From NCBI GenBank assembly GCA_052031065.1, contig JBPEXY010000214.1, positions 1 to 53,394 of the forward strand: a DNA stretch of 53,394 nucleotides, written 5' to 3'. Shown piece by piece: positions 34,983 to 42,782 of this stretch. Position 1 is the stretch's first letter. The number at the start of each line of letters is the position of its first letter. Origin of the DNA: JBPEXY01 sp052031065 (GTDB lineage Bacteria > Pseudomonadota > Gammaproteobacteria > Immundisolibacterales > Immundisolibacteraceae). The notes beneath the pieces were generated by a model. The model worked only from the letters and a program-made list of their open reading frames with translations. It was not told where the DNA came from and ran no database searches. A program made the position numbers and the translations under genes.

Positions 34983-36380
34983 ATGCCTGCTATCACAGCA
35001 GAAGCCGGGCCAATCGATTTCAGCCGTTACATTCACGACGATCCTGAAGCCGGGCTTTTCTCGGTCAACCGGGAGATTTACATTGACCCGGTGCTTTATG
35101 AGCTGGAGATGGAATACATCTTCGAGGCTAACTGGGTATTTCTCTGCCACGAGTCCCAGCTACCCAACCTCAACGATTTCTACACTACCCATATGGGTCG
35201 ACAGCCCGTCGTCGTGGTTCGCAACCAACAGGGAGAGGTCAACGCGTTTATCAACGCCTGTTCGCACAAAGGCTCCAGGATCTGCCTGACGCGTCAGGGC
35301 AACACCAAATTCCATACCTGTACCTATCACGGCTGGGTGTTTGATAACGATGGCAACAATGTCTCAGTCAAGGATGGCGCTGACGCGGCCTACAGCGAGG
35401 CGTTCGCGGCAAAGGATTTCGGCCTGAAAAAAGTGCCCAAAGTAGCCGAATACCGTGGCTGGATCTTCGGCAGCCTGGCCGATGATGTGGTGCCCCTGGA
35501 GGAGCACCTCGGCGACATGAAGCTGTTTATTGACCTGCTGGTCGACCAGTCCGATGAGGGGATGGAACTGGTCCCCGGCATGTCCAGCTACACCTTTAAC
35601 GGCAACTGGAAAATGCAGATCGAGAACTGCCTCGACGGCTACCACCTCAATGTTGCTCACAAGGGTTTTCTGGAGATCACCGGCCAGCGGGTTAAGCGAT
35701 TGGGCGACAAGTACACCGGTCCCGATATTGAAGCAATGTTCAACAAGGAGCTGATGACCGGTGGTTTTGGATGGGAACAGGGCCACGCCCTATTTTTTAG
35801 TGAAAATCCGGCCCCGGAATTTCGCCCCCTGTGGCCGGAACGGGAGAACCTGGCGGCGCGCTTTGGTGAAGCCAAAACCGAATGGATGATTCGCTACGGA
35901 CGTAATTTCACCATCTTCCCCAATGTGCAATGCACCGATAATGCGGTGATTGGTCAGTTTCGGGTGCTCCGGCCCCTGGCTCACAACAAAACCGAAATGC
36001 AGATCTACTGCTGGGTACCCCGGGGTGAATCGGCAGCCGCCCGTCAGCAGCGGTTGCGTGCCTACGAGGACTTTTTTGACATTGCCGGAACCGGCACACC
36101 AGACGATGTGGCCGCCTACATGAATTGTCAGGAAGGAGCAGAGGGCAGACTCGCCCGCTGGCAGCTGGGCTATGGCCGCGGTCAGGCCAACGTCATCGCG
36201 GGCGCAGATGAAATGGCGTCCGACCTTGGGATCCAACCGGCAACCTCCAGCACTGGCCCGCTGGCCATGTCTGATGAGACGCTGTTTCAGGCCAACTATC
36301 GAGGCTGGCGAAATCTCATGCTGGCCGGCCAGGAAAGAGCCGCCAGAATCACACCCGAAAGCTTCGACGAGAGGGGTTGA
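34983..36380 (+). CDS. Rieske aromatic ring-hydroxylating dioxygenase, alpha subunit
   Basis: A 465-residue catalytic subunit of a ring-hydroxylating dioxygenase. The Rieske cluster is bound by C93, H95 in NACSHKG and C113, H116 in TCTYHGW. The mononuclear iron site matches D-x2-H-x4-H: D218, H221 and H226 in ENCLDGYHLNVAHKG. It would add O2 to an aromatic ring, or oxidise a related acid. Substrate class is not certain; the benzoate or anthranilate type is plausible by overall layout. An excellent ribosome binding site (AGGAGGAGG) precedes ATG 34983. It is followed at six bases past its stop by the beta-subunit gene, so the two form a heteromer. Ferredoxin and reductase genes are not in the window. 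Confidence 0.93.
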   Translation: MPAITAEAGPIDFSRYIHDDPEAGLFSVNREIYIDPVLYELEMEYIFEANWVFLCHESQLPNLNDFYTTHMGRQPVVVVRNQQGEVNAFINACSHKGSRICLTRQGNTKFHTCTYHGWVFDNDGNNVSVKDGADAAYSEAFAAKDFGLKKVPKVAEYRGWIFGSLADDVVPLEEHLGDMKLFIDLLVDQSDEGMELVPGMSSYTFNGNWKMQIENCLDGYHLNVAHKGFLEITGQRVKRLGDKYTGPDIEAMFNKELMTGGFGWEQGHALFFSENPAPEFRPLWPERENLAARFGEAKTEWMIRYGRNFTIFPNVQCTDNAVIGQFRVLRPLAHNKTEMQIYCWVPRGESAAARQQRLRAYEDFFDIAGTGTPDDVAAYMNCQEGAEGRLARWQLGYGRGQANVIAGADEMASDLGIQPATSSTGPLAMSDETLFQANYRGWRNLMLAGQERAARITPESFDERG

Positions 36381-36382
36381 AC

Positions 36383-36877
36383 ATGGACAGACAACAGGCC
36401 CTGGAGCTCGGGCGCGAAATCATCTATCGGGAAGCAGACCTGCTGGACCAGTGGCAGTGGCGGGAATGGAGTGAACTCTACACCGAAGAGTGTGAGTTCT
36501 GGTGCCCGGCCTGGATTACCGAGATCGAGCTCGGCAGCGACCCGGCGCGCACACTCTCACACTTCTATATGACCAGCAGAACCGCCCTGCAGGATCGCAC
36601 CTGGCGCATCGAATCGGGAGTCGCGCCTTTTGCGGTGCCTGTACCGCGCACCTGCCACATGATCAGTAATGTCTATGTCGAGAAGCACGACGATCACACG
36701 ATCATGCTGCGCAGCCACTGGCAGTGCCTGACCTACGCCCGCCAGCAGAGCAGTCAGGTTTACGGCTTTTATGACCATGAGCTGGTAAACACTGGCACTG
36801 GCTGGATGATCCGCAAAAAGAAAATCACCCTGCTGAACGACCATCTGGAGATGCCGATAGACGTCAATACCGTCTAG
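36383..36877 (+). CDS. Rieske dioxygenase beta subunit
   Basis: A 164-residue small subunit with the NTF2-like fold that caps the dioxygenase alpha-subunit trimer. The N-terminal part has ADLLDQWQWREWSELYTEEC, matching the beta-subunit's usual start, and the strand with LRSHWQCLTY fits the fold. It has a structural role and helps set specificity. I placed the start at ATG 36383, with GAGGGG six bases upstream, rather than TTG 36377. It lies immediately after the alpha gene and ahead of the dehydrogenase gene in the same operon. Confidence 0.9.
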   Translation: MDRQQALELGREIIYREADLLDQWQWREWSELYTEECEFWCPAWITEIELGSDPARTLSHFYMTSRTALQDRTWRIESGVAPFAVPVPRTCHMISNVYVEKHDDHTIMLRSHWQCLTYARQQSSQVYGFYDHELVNTGTGWMIRKKKITLLNDHLEMPIDVNTV

Positions 36878-36936
36878 ATCAACTCGGCGCTTACAACCAG
36901 ACCGAACAGCAAAAAAATAAACGGGGGAGTCAAAAG

Positions 36937-37821
36937 ATGGAGGAATTACCCACAGTCGGTTTCATTGGGCTGGGAGCAATGGGCAACCCAATGTCAGGGC
37001 ATCTGGCCCAGGCGGGATATCGGGTGCTGGGTTTTGATATTGATGACGACAACATGGCCAAGGCCGTCAGCCGCGGAGTTGAAGCTGCCGATTCAGCGGC
37101 AGCCATCGGTACCGCATGCGATGTTGTTCTGCTCTGTCTGCCCAGTATGGCAGTCGTCGAACAGACTGTCGAAACCTTGCTGCAACAGCTCCCCGTAGGC
37201 TCCGTGATTGTTGACCACAGCACCATCAGTCCCGATCTGGCCGGCGACCTCGCCGAACGTTGCAAGGCGCAAGGTATTGAATTTATCGATGCTCCCCTCA
37301 GCGGTGCCTGGCAGGGCGCTGAAGCGGCGACGCTGGCAATCATGGTCGGCGGCGACAAAGCTACCTATCAACGCTGCCTGCCACTGTTCAAAAAAACCGG
37401 CAACAACATCTTCCACCTCGGCGCGGTTGGCAATGGGCAGTGCATGAAACTGTGCCAGAACCTGATTCTGGTCTCCACCCTCACCGGGTTGCTGGAGTCC
37501 CGTCAACTTGCCGAAAGCGTCGGCGTGGATACAGCACAATTTCTTGATGTGATGGATGCCTGCCTCGCCCCACGCGGGGTGCTCGATATCACCCGGCCAA
37601 AGCTGGTTAACGGCACTGTTGACAACAACTCGAACGGTATCGAAATGATTACCAAGGACATTACTCTGGTTCGCAAACTGGCGGATAAGCAGGGTCAACA
37701 CCTGCCGGTGATGGAAAAGGTACAGTCCATGTTCGCTAAAGCCAATGACGCTGGTTATGGTGCCTACGACCTGTTCGCCTGGCCGGAGTTGCTGAAATCG
37801 GGACTGTTCGAAGAGCTTTAG
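36937..37821 (+). CDS. 3-hydroxyisobutyrate dehydrogenase-family (beta-hydroxyacid) oxidoreductase
   Basis: A 294-residue NAD(P)-dependent enzyme. The cofactor motif is FIGLGAMGNPMSGHLA (G11 to G16), the substrate motif is DAPLSGAWQGA and the catalytic lysine is K171 in GNGQCMKLCQN. Members oxidise 3-hydroxyisobutyrate, tartronate semialdehyde, 6-phosphogluconate-like or other beta-hydroxy acids. Placement after the dioxygenase subunits (59-base gap) suggests it handles a hydroxyacid in the same pathway, perhaps oxidation of the hydroxylated product, though classical cis-diol dehydrogenases are a different family. No terminator with a T-run is seen right after it on the plus strand. Confidence 0.9.
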   Translation: MEELPTVGFIGLGAMGNPMSGHLAQAGYRVLGFDIDDDNMAKAVSRGVEAADSAAAIGTACDVVLLCLPSMAVVEQTVETLLQQLPVGSVIVDHSTISPDLAGDLAERCKAQGIEFIDAPLSGAWQGAEAATLAIMVGGDKATYQRCLPLFKKTGNNIFHLGAVGNGQCMKLCQNLILVSTLTGLLESRQLAESVGVDTAQFLDVMDACLAPRGVLDITRPKLVNGTVDNNSNGIEMITKDITLVRKLADKQGQHLPVMEKVQSMFAKANDAGYGAYDLFAWPELLKSGLFEEL

Positions 37822-37901
37822 TTTGCAAGGGCGGCACCGCTTCGCCTGCAGGTGAAGTGTCAGCCAGTGTGCAAATCAGTTCCTGCAGCGGATAGGCGCG
37901 C

Positions 37902-37940
37902 AAAAAAAAAGCTGGTGGCCTTTTACGGCCACCGGCCAGC
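37902..37940 (-). terminator. Rho-independent terminator of the PEP-CTERM gene
   Basis: Read on the minus strand, GGTGGCC and GGCCACC pair perfectly around a six-base loop (GTAAAA), with GCT/AGC outside a bulge, followed by nine T residues. It is about 36 bases beyond the end of the PEP-CTERM gene and has all parts of an intrinsic terminator for that gene. Confidence 0.85.
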
Positions 37941-37976
37941 TGTACATCCAGAGACGGACGCTACGGAGGGGATTAA

Positions 37977-38771
37977 CTAACTGAATTTACGACGGCGCAC
38001 AAGACCCAGCAGCCCGAGGCCAAGCAGTGACATAGCCGCCGGTTCCGATACCGATACCTCATCAAAATGGCCATCAATCGCATCATTACCGCAGGACATG
38101 GTCCAGTGGACATCGATTCCAAGCTCACTTCCGATTCCCAGTGCTGTCAGGTCGAAGGAAACCGTGCGATAAAAGCTTTCACCGTCGAAACCAGCGTCAT
38201 TCGACAGCAGGCTGGCCACCAGGCTCCCGCCGTCCATCGCAAACGGATCGGAAACGTGATGCCCGGAGATAATGTCATTACTCCAGCTGCTGACACTGTA
38301 AAGACCGGCTGCATCAATTCCGGTACCGCTACCCATGTCAATCAGACCTGCAGTACTTGAACTTCCAGGCCCATGGTCTTTACCGCTGAAACCCCGGGTC
38401 ATCAGACCAAAATCGATACCATATTCATAAGTGGACCCCGCGCCTGCACCACTGGTGACATGGTTATCAAAAGAGAGCGCCAGGTCGCCAGTGTAATAGT
38501 GCTTGCCATCGGTATATTTCTGGTGACCATCAAGCACATCAAATCCGGTCTGCAGACCAACCGAGAGAATATTTCCACTCCGCTTGTAATAGAGGTACTC
38601 GGCATCAAAATTCTGGCCACCATATCCTGGGTCAAGAAAGTTCGTGGTCTGGTCTTCACTGGCGAACTGCGTCCATCCATCGGTGGCCCAGAAGCCTAGC
38701 GGAGCGGCCAAAGAAGGAAAACTAACCGCTGTGGTGCCGGCTAGAGCTAATGCTGATATCGTTTTCTTCAT
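37977..38771 (-). CDS. PEP-CTERM sorting domain surface protein
   Basis: A 264-residue exported protein with a signal peptide (MKKTISALALAGTTAVSFPSLAA) and a C-terminal sorting signal: EPAAMSLLGLGLLGLVRRRKFS, with the EP motif, a short hydrophobic helix and an arginine-rich tail. Exosortase would process it at the cell surface. The middle is beta-rich with FDLTALGIGSELGIDVHWTMSC, and resembles the exosortase-dependent proteins seen in gammaproteobacteria; it has no enzyme motif. The usual neighbours of such proteins are exopolysaccharide genes, as here, but no exosortase gene lies in the window. It is transcribed alone, with a candidate sigma-54 promoter and a terminator. Confidence 0.85.
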   Translation of the reverse strand: MKKTISALALAGTTAVSFPSLAAPLGFWATDGWTQFASEDQTTNFLDPGYGGQNFDAEYLYYKRSGNILSVGLQTGFDVLDGHQKYTDGKHYYTGDLALSFDNHVTSGAGAGSTYEYGIDFGLMTRGFSGKDHGPGSSSTAGLIDMGSGTGIDAAGLYSVSSWSNDIISGHHVSDPFAMDGGSLVASLLSNDAGFDGESFYRTVSFDLTALGIGSELGIDVHWTMSCGNDAIDGHFDEVSVSEPAAMSLLGLGLLGLVRRRKFS

Positions 38772-38839
38772 TTTTCTGGTCTCGTATTGATAGCGGGTGA
38801 ACGATCATTCGAAAATACCCAAAACACAGCATCATCACA

Positions 38840-38856
38840 GGCACTAACCATGCCAA
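38840..38856 (-). promoter_or_regulatory. Candidate sigma-54 promoter of the PEP-CTERM gene
   Basis: On the minus strand TTGGCATGGTTAGTGCC shows the sigma-54 layout: TGGCA at -24 and TGC at -12, with exact GG-N10-GC spacing, 69 bases before the start codon. PEP-CTERM genes in other gammaproteobacteria and related bacteria are controlled by the PrsK/PrsR system with sigma-54, which fits. Confidence 0.6.
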
Positions 38857-39068
38857 CTAAATTAAAGGCCATTACAATCAATATGTTATAGAATCAACCT
38901 GCATCCTAAAGCTCCAATCCCGTTGAAATATCAACATCTCGTTGACGAAATCCCGCCAATTATCAAGTTATCGCTAATATCGTGACAGTCACCACGTCCC
39001 CTGTTGCCACCCAGTCACTAAACAAGCTCAGCCGAACCAGTTGATGGGCGCACAGGAATTCAAGGTAT

Positions 39069-39100
39069 AAAAAAACCGCGCCCCTTTACGAAGACGCGGC
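39069..39100 (-). terminator. Rho-independent terminator downstream of the YciI-like gene
   Basis: On the minus strand CCGCG and CGCGG (39095-39099 and 39076-39080) pair around a loop of about 14 bases, and are followed by TTTTTTT. It lies some 30 bases beyond the end of the YciI-like gene, so it should end the two-gene YciI/GlcG-like transcript. Confidence 0.65.
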
Positions 39101-39127
39101 TTGACAACACTCCGGACTCTGCTTGAA

Positions 39128-39433
39128 TCAGGCGCCCGGAAAAACCTTCACAAAAGGCCGGGTAGTCACTTTGCTGAACACCCCTGCAGCCATGTAAGGA
39201 TCGTTGTTGATCCAATCCTCAGCCTGCTGCTGATTATCAAAATCAGCAATAATGACGCTGCCATCGAATCCCACTTCGGCTGGATTACCGCCTGCCTGTT
39301 TAGGCATCGGACCAGCCATCAGAATGCGGCCATCCTCATCCAGCTTTTTAATATTGGCCAGATGAGCCTCTCGGGTCGCTAATCGCTGCTCAAGACTGTC
39401 CGGCTTGTCTTCACAATAAAACACGAAATACAT
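39128..39433 (-). CDS. YciI family protein
   Basis: A 101-residue single-domain protein of the YciI family, with YFVFYCEDKPDSLEQRLATR, then REAHLANIKKLDEDGRILMA with the family's conserved histidine and aspartate, and DDP-like NNDPYMAAGVFSKV near the C-terminus. Family members have a ferredoxin-like fold and form dimers; some are dehalogenases or muconolactone-isomerase-like, and many have no known activity. It is nine bases downstream of the GlcG/HbpS-like gene and probably shares its transcript. A catabolic role alongside the nearby CoA genes is possible. Confidence 0.87.
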   Translation of the reverse strand: MYFVFYCEDKPDSLEQRLATREAHLANIKKLDEDGRILMAGPMPKQAGGNPAEVGFDGSVIIADFDNQQQAEDWINNDPYMAAGVFSKVTTRPFVKVFPGA

Positions 39434-39442
39434 GATGTTTAC

Positions 39443-39880
39443 CTACTTTTTGTGGGGATCGGCAAATTCAGTCTTAAAACCCAGCTTGCGCATTCCCACC
39501 AGGCAACATTCGCAGTCTGCCTCTATCGGCCCGCCACTGGCACCGACACCACCGATGATATCGCCCTCTTCGTCAAAAATCGGGTAACCACCGGCAACAA
39601 TGCAGATACGATCATCGGTGTGGGTCAAACCGTAACCGAAGGCTCCCGGCACCATCATTTCGCGCACCATATCGGTTGGACGGTGCAGGGCCGCCGAAGT
39701 CCAGGCTTTCTTGATAGCAATTTCAGGGTTGGCAATCCGCCCTTTTTCCGGACGCAACACACCACGTAACATACCGCCCATATCGACCACCGCCATACTC
39801 GACGGCAACCCGATTGACTGGGCATAAGCGACGCCTTCATTCAGCAGGGTCTGGACTTCGTGCAGAGTAAGTTCGCGCAT
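39443..39880 (-). CDS. GlcG/HbpS (DUF336) family protein
   Basis: A 145-residue protein of the GlcG/HbpS haem-degrading family. It has VVDMGGMLRGVLRPEKG, IAIKKAWTSAALHRPT and GGYPIFDEEGDIIGGVGASGG, the family signature. Members bind haem or are found with glycolate oxidation and aromatic pathways; a specific reaction is unproven. It is upstream of the YciI-like gene and divergent from the badI-like gene. No signal peptide is visible, so it should be cytoplasmic. Confidence 0.88.
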   Translation of the reverse strand: MRELTLHEVQTLLNEGVAYAQSIGLPSSMAVVDMGGMLRGVLRPEKGRIANPEIAIKKAWTSAALHRPTDMVREMMVPGAFGYGLTHTDDRICIVAGGYPIFDEEGDIIGGVGASGGPIEADCECCLVGMRKLGFKTEFADPHKK

Positions 39881-40066
39881 TCTTCTCTCCTTGTTGAGTG
39901 AACCATTAGTGATAAATCGGTGACGCCATTCAGGTTATCAAATCCGTGCTTACAAATGGGCTGAACAGTCAGAAAAACCACCTTTCTGCCGCCCGTATCA
40001 TTGGTAACCGGGCACACCGTGGAGAACTCAAACTCAGGTATAGTCTGGTGCGCTACCTTGCTTCGC

Positions 40067-40096
40067 TTGACGTCAAATTAATTATCTTTTTATAAC
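40067..40096 (+). promoter_or_regulatory. Candidate sigma-70 promoter of the badI-like gene
   Basis: TTGACG at 40067-40072 and TATAAC at 40091-40096 are separated by 18 bases (TTATAA is an alternative -10 at 17). It lies about 80 bases upstream of the start and should make a leader of roughly 75 bases. Confidence 0.55.
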
Positions 40097-40177
40097 AACC
40101 AGTTATGGACCAGGAAGCCACCTACTGGAAACAGGAACCACCAAACCCAATAACCACCCCGAGGAAAGGAGAAAGCT

Positions 40178-40960
40178 TTGGAATTTAATGACATTCTCTA
40201 TGAAGAGAAGGACCACGTTGTCACCATAACCATCAATCGGCCAGAGGTATATAACGCCTTTCGTGGTTCGACTTGCGCAGAACTGATCCAGGCATTCCAG
40301 CGCGCTAGCTGGAACTCGGACGCGGGTGTCATCGTGTTCACCGGTGCTGGCGACAAGGCTTTCTGTACGGGCGGCGATCAGAAATCCCACGACGGTCAGT
40401 ATGATGGCCAGGGTACCATCGGCATGCCGGTAGAAGATCTGCAGTCGGTGATTCGTGACGCGCCTAAGCCGGTGATCGCCCGGGTCGATGGCTACGCCAT
40501 TGGTGGCGGTAACGTGCTCGCGGTTTTGTGTGACCTCACCATCGCTTCGGAGCGTTCCGTTTTTGGTCAGGTGGGTCCAAAAATGGGCAGCGTCGATGCC
40601 GGTTTTGGTACCGCCTACCTGGCACGTCTGGTTGGCGAAAAGAAAGCCCGTGAAATCTGGTTTCTCTGTAAACGTTACAGTGCCCAGGAAGCGCTGCAAA
40701 TGGGGCTTATTAACGAGGTCGTACCAGCCGACAAACTGGATGAAATCGTGGCCGAATGGTGTGCCACCATTAATTGCCACAGCCCAACGGCCCTCGCACT
40801 GGCCAAGCGCTCTTTCAATGCCGACACCGAAAACATTCGCGGCTTAAGCTCGTTGAGCATGCAGGCACTGAAACTCTATTACGATACCGATGAGTCCCGT
40901 GAAGGGGTGTCGGCACTCAACGAAAAACGCACGCCGGATTTTCGCAAGTACGCAAAATAA
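40178..40960 (+). CDS. badI: 2-ketocyclohexanecarboxyl-CoA hydrolase-like (BadI/MenB clade of crotonases)
   Basis: A 260-residue crotonase. It carries NRPEVYNAFRGSTCAELIQA, FCTGGDQKSHDGQYDG, PVIARVDGYAIGGGNVLA, VFGQVGPKMGSVDAGFGTAY and the ending KLYYDTDESREGVSALNEKR. This pattern, including GGDQ and DESREG, matches BadI, which opens the ring of 2-ketocyclohexanecarboxyl-CoA to pimelyl-CoA, and its relative MenB. As no menaquinone genes are near, and a CoA ligase gene and aromatic or alicyclic genes are, I favour the BadI role. TTG 40178 is the start, with AAGGAG six bases upstream; no ATG is available there. A promoter with TTGACG and TATAAC precedes it. Confidence 0.8.
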   Translation: MEFNDILYEEKDHVVTITINRPEVYNAFRGSTCAELIQAFQRASWNSDAGVIVFTGAGDKAFCTGGDQKSHDGQYDGQGTIGMPVEDLQSVIRDAPKPVIARVDGYAIGGGNVLAVLCDLTIASERSVFGQVGPKMGSVDAGFGTAYLARLVGEKKAREIWFLCKRYSAQEALQMGLINEVVPADKLDEIVAEWCATINCHSPTALALAKRSFNADTENIRGLSSLSMQALKLYYDTDESREGVSALNEKRTPDFRKYAK

Positions 40961-40979
40961 GCCTCACCGAACCCTGAAT

Positions 40980-41012
40980 CCGGGCCGGCATTGATCATCA
41001 CCGCCGGCCCGG
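40980..41012. terminator. Strong hairpin between convergent badI-like and CoA ligase genes
   Basis: CCGGGCCGGC at 40980-40989 and GCCGGCCCGG at 41003-41012 form a perfect 10-bp GC-rich stem with a 13-base loop. It lies between two convergent genes, as expected for a shared terminator, but has no T-run on either side. Confidence 0.5.
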
Positions 41013-41019
41013 ACAGTCT

Positions 41020-42594
41020 CTACTGGCTTTCCAGCACCTGCTGTTTTAATGCGCGGCGGTTCACCTTACCGCCATTACCCTTGGGTAACTCTTCGACAAA
41101 CTCGTAGTGCCTGGGTCGCAGATAGTGGGACAGCGAGGAATCCAGAACAAACTCATCCAGCTCGTCCACCGTTAACGTCTCATCAGACGGCACCAGATAG
41201 GCAGCCACCCGCTGCCCCCACTCTTCATCCGGCAGCCCAATCACACACGCTTCACTGATTCCCGGATGGGCCAGCAGAACATCCTCAATGGTTGACGGCA
41301 TCATATTGATGCCGCCAGAGATGATCATGTCATCGATACGGCCGCCAATGTAGAGAAAATGTTCATCGTCGAGATAACCGAGATCGCCGGAATGCCACCA
41401 GGGCCCCTCAAAAACCTGCCGTGCCTTTACCGGGTCGTTCCAGAAGGTAATTGCGCGTGATGGCCCCTTGACGATAATTTCCCCCTCTTCGCCCACCGGC
41501 ACCTCGTCTTCGGCGCTACCGCCAATTTTGATCACCCGCACCTCAGAATTGGCCAGCGGCCGACCAATACTGCGCAGTTTCTCTTCCCGCTGCAGATCAT
41601 GGGGATACATCATCGTGCCCGCAGAGGTGCCTGTTTCGGTAGTGCCATAGCAGTTATAAACATGCGGCGTCACCCTTTCACGCAGCAATTGCAGCGTTTT
41701 CAGGTCCATCACTTCACCGGCAAACATCGCCCGCTGCACCGCGCTGAGATCCACATCGCTCAGATCCTGGCGCAACACCATTCTCCACATGGTCGGAATC
41801 AGGAACAGTACCGAACAGCGTTCTCTGGCAGCGGTTCGCATGTACTCCTGTGGGTCAAAGGCACTCATAAAAACGTTGGTGCCACCGACATTAAAGACCG
41901 GAAACGCCACATTGACCCACGCCATAAACGAGGTGGTGAGAATATTCAGAGAGCGGATTTCCGGTGTCGCTCCATAGAGACCCACCGCGCCACGGGCGCC
42001 CTGCAACAAGCCCCGGTGGCTATGCACCACCCCTTTTGGCACCCCTGTGGTACCGGAGCTGAGGGCGATGATTGCGTAGTCGTCAGGATCGATTGGCATC
42101 GGCTCAAAACAGAGCTGATAGCGATCAAGGTCATCGGGGATTAACGGCACACTCCCGGCCGCTATGTCAGCTTCGCTACTCAGGCCTGAGGTGGCTCTGA
42201 CCCGACCGGTAATAGATGGTGCCTGCGGCGCCAGTTCGGCCACCCGTCGCTCCAGCGAGACATCGTAGACAAGCACACGCGGAGAGAGACGGTTAAGCAG
42301 CTCGACCACCGTCTCATCCGACTCACGAATATGCAGAGCAACCGGTATCGCCCCCAGTTCAATCGCACCAAACAGCGCCAGCGGGTGGTTTGCCGATGGC
42401 AGCATCATCAACGCTACCCGGTCACCCTTACGCACTCCCAGCGAATGAAGCAGCGCGGCGGTGCGCTGAACTTTATCGATCATCTCTGCGTAGGTATAGC
42501 GATAACGCTCATCCACCAGCGCCTCGTTATCACCATGATAAGCAGCAGATCGACGAAGCATCTCACGGATGCTCTGTATCCCCTCTCCAGCCAT
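41020..42594 (-). CDS. Acyl-CoA synthetase (AMP-forming; AliA-like or fatty/aromatic acid CoA ligase)
   Basis: A 524-residue adenylate-forming CoA ligase. Present are the AMP loop IIALSSGTTGVPKGVVHSHRG, the A5 motif VYNCYGTTETGTS, HSGDLGYLDDEHFLYIGGRIDDMI, and the C-terminal catalytic lysine in LPKGNGGKVNRRAL. Such enzymes activate an acid as a CoA thioester through an acyl-adenylate. Next to the BadI-like hydrolase it could activate cyclohexanecarboxylate or a similar alicyclic or aromatic acid (AliA-like); this is inference. The start is ATG 42594, with GGAGG five bases upstream, not the earlier ATG at 42639. It converges on the badI-like gene. Confidence 0.9.
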   Translation of the reverse strand: MAGEGIQSIREMLRRSAAYHGDNEALVDERYRYTYAEMIDKVQRTAALLHSLGVRKGDRVALMMLPSANHPLALFGAIELGAIPVALHIRESDETVVELLNRLSPRVLVYDVSLERRVAELAPQAPSITGRVRATSGLSSEADIAAGSVPLIPDDLDRYQLCFEPMPIDPDDYAIIALSSGTTGVPKGVVHSHRGLLQGARGAVGLYGATPEIRSLNILTTSFMAWVNVAFPVFNVGGTNVFMSAFDPQEYMRTAARERCSVLFLIPTMWRMVLRQDLSDVDLSAVQRAMFAGEVMDLKTLQLLRERVTPHVYNCYGTTETGTSAGTMMYPHDLQREEKLRSIGRPLANSEVRVIKIGGSAEDEVPVGEEGEIIVKGPSRAITFWNDPVKARQVFEGPWWHSGDLGYLDDEHFLYIGGRIDDMIISGGINMMPSTIEDVLLAHPGISEACVIGLPDEEWGQRVAAYLVPSDETLTVDELDEFVLDSSLSHYLRPRHYEFVEELPKGNGGKVNRRALKQQVLESQ

Positions 42595-42782
42595 TTGCTC
42601 CTCCCGTTTTGCCTGTTTTATTTTGATCATCTGAGCCACCTACCAGCCAGCCTGATCGCCAGGGGGCAATGTCAAACCCACCCTGCTGAGGTATTATGAC
42701 CGTTTTGAAAGACGGTACGGAGAGGGGGGATTCCAATTTTCTATGAAGATACGGAAAACGCCTGTCGGGCTCGGAAATCGAC

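Larger units (their letters stand above)
38772..39127. other. Intergenic region upstream of the PEP-CTERM gene
   Basis: About 355 bases without a gene. It contains the minus-strand sigma-54-like promoter at 38840-38856 and, at the right end, a minus-strand terminator at 39069-39100 for the YciI-like gene. The rest (38860-39060) is AT-rich and shows nothing I can assign. Confidence 0.6.

Noticed and set aside
40103..40780. 225-codon open frame on the minus strand
   Set aside because: It is the shadow of the badI-like gene, which carries complete crotonase motifs.
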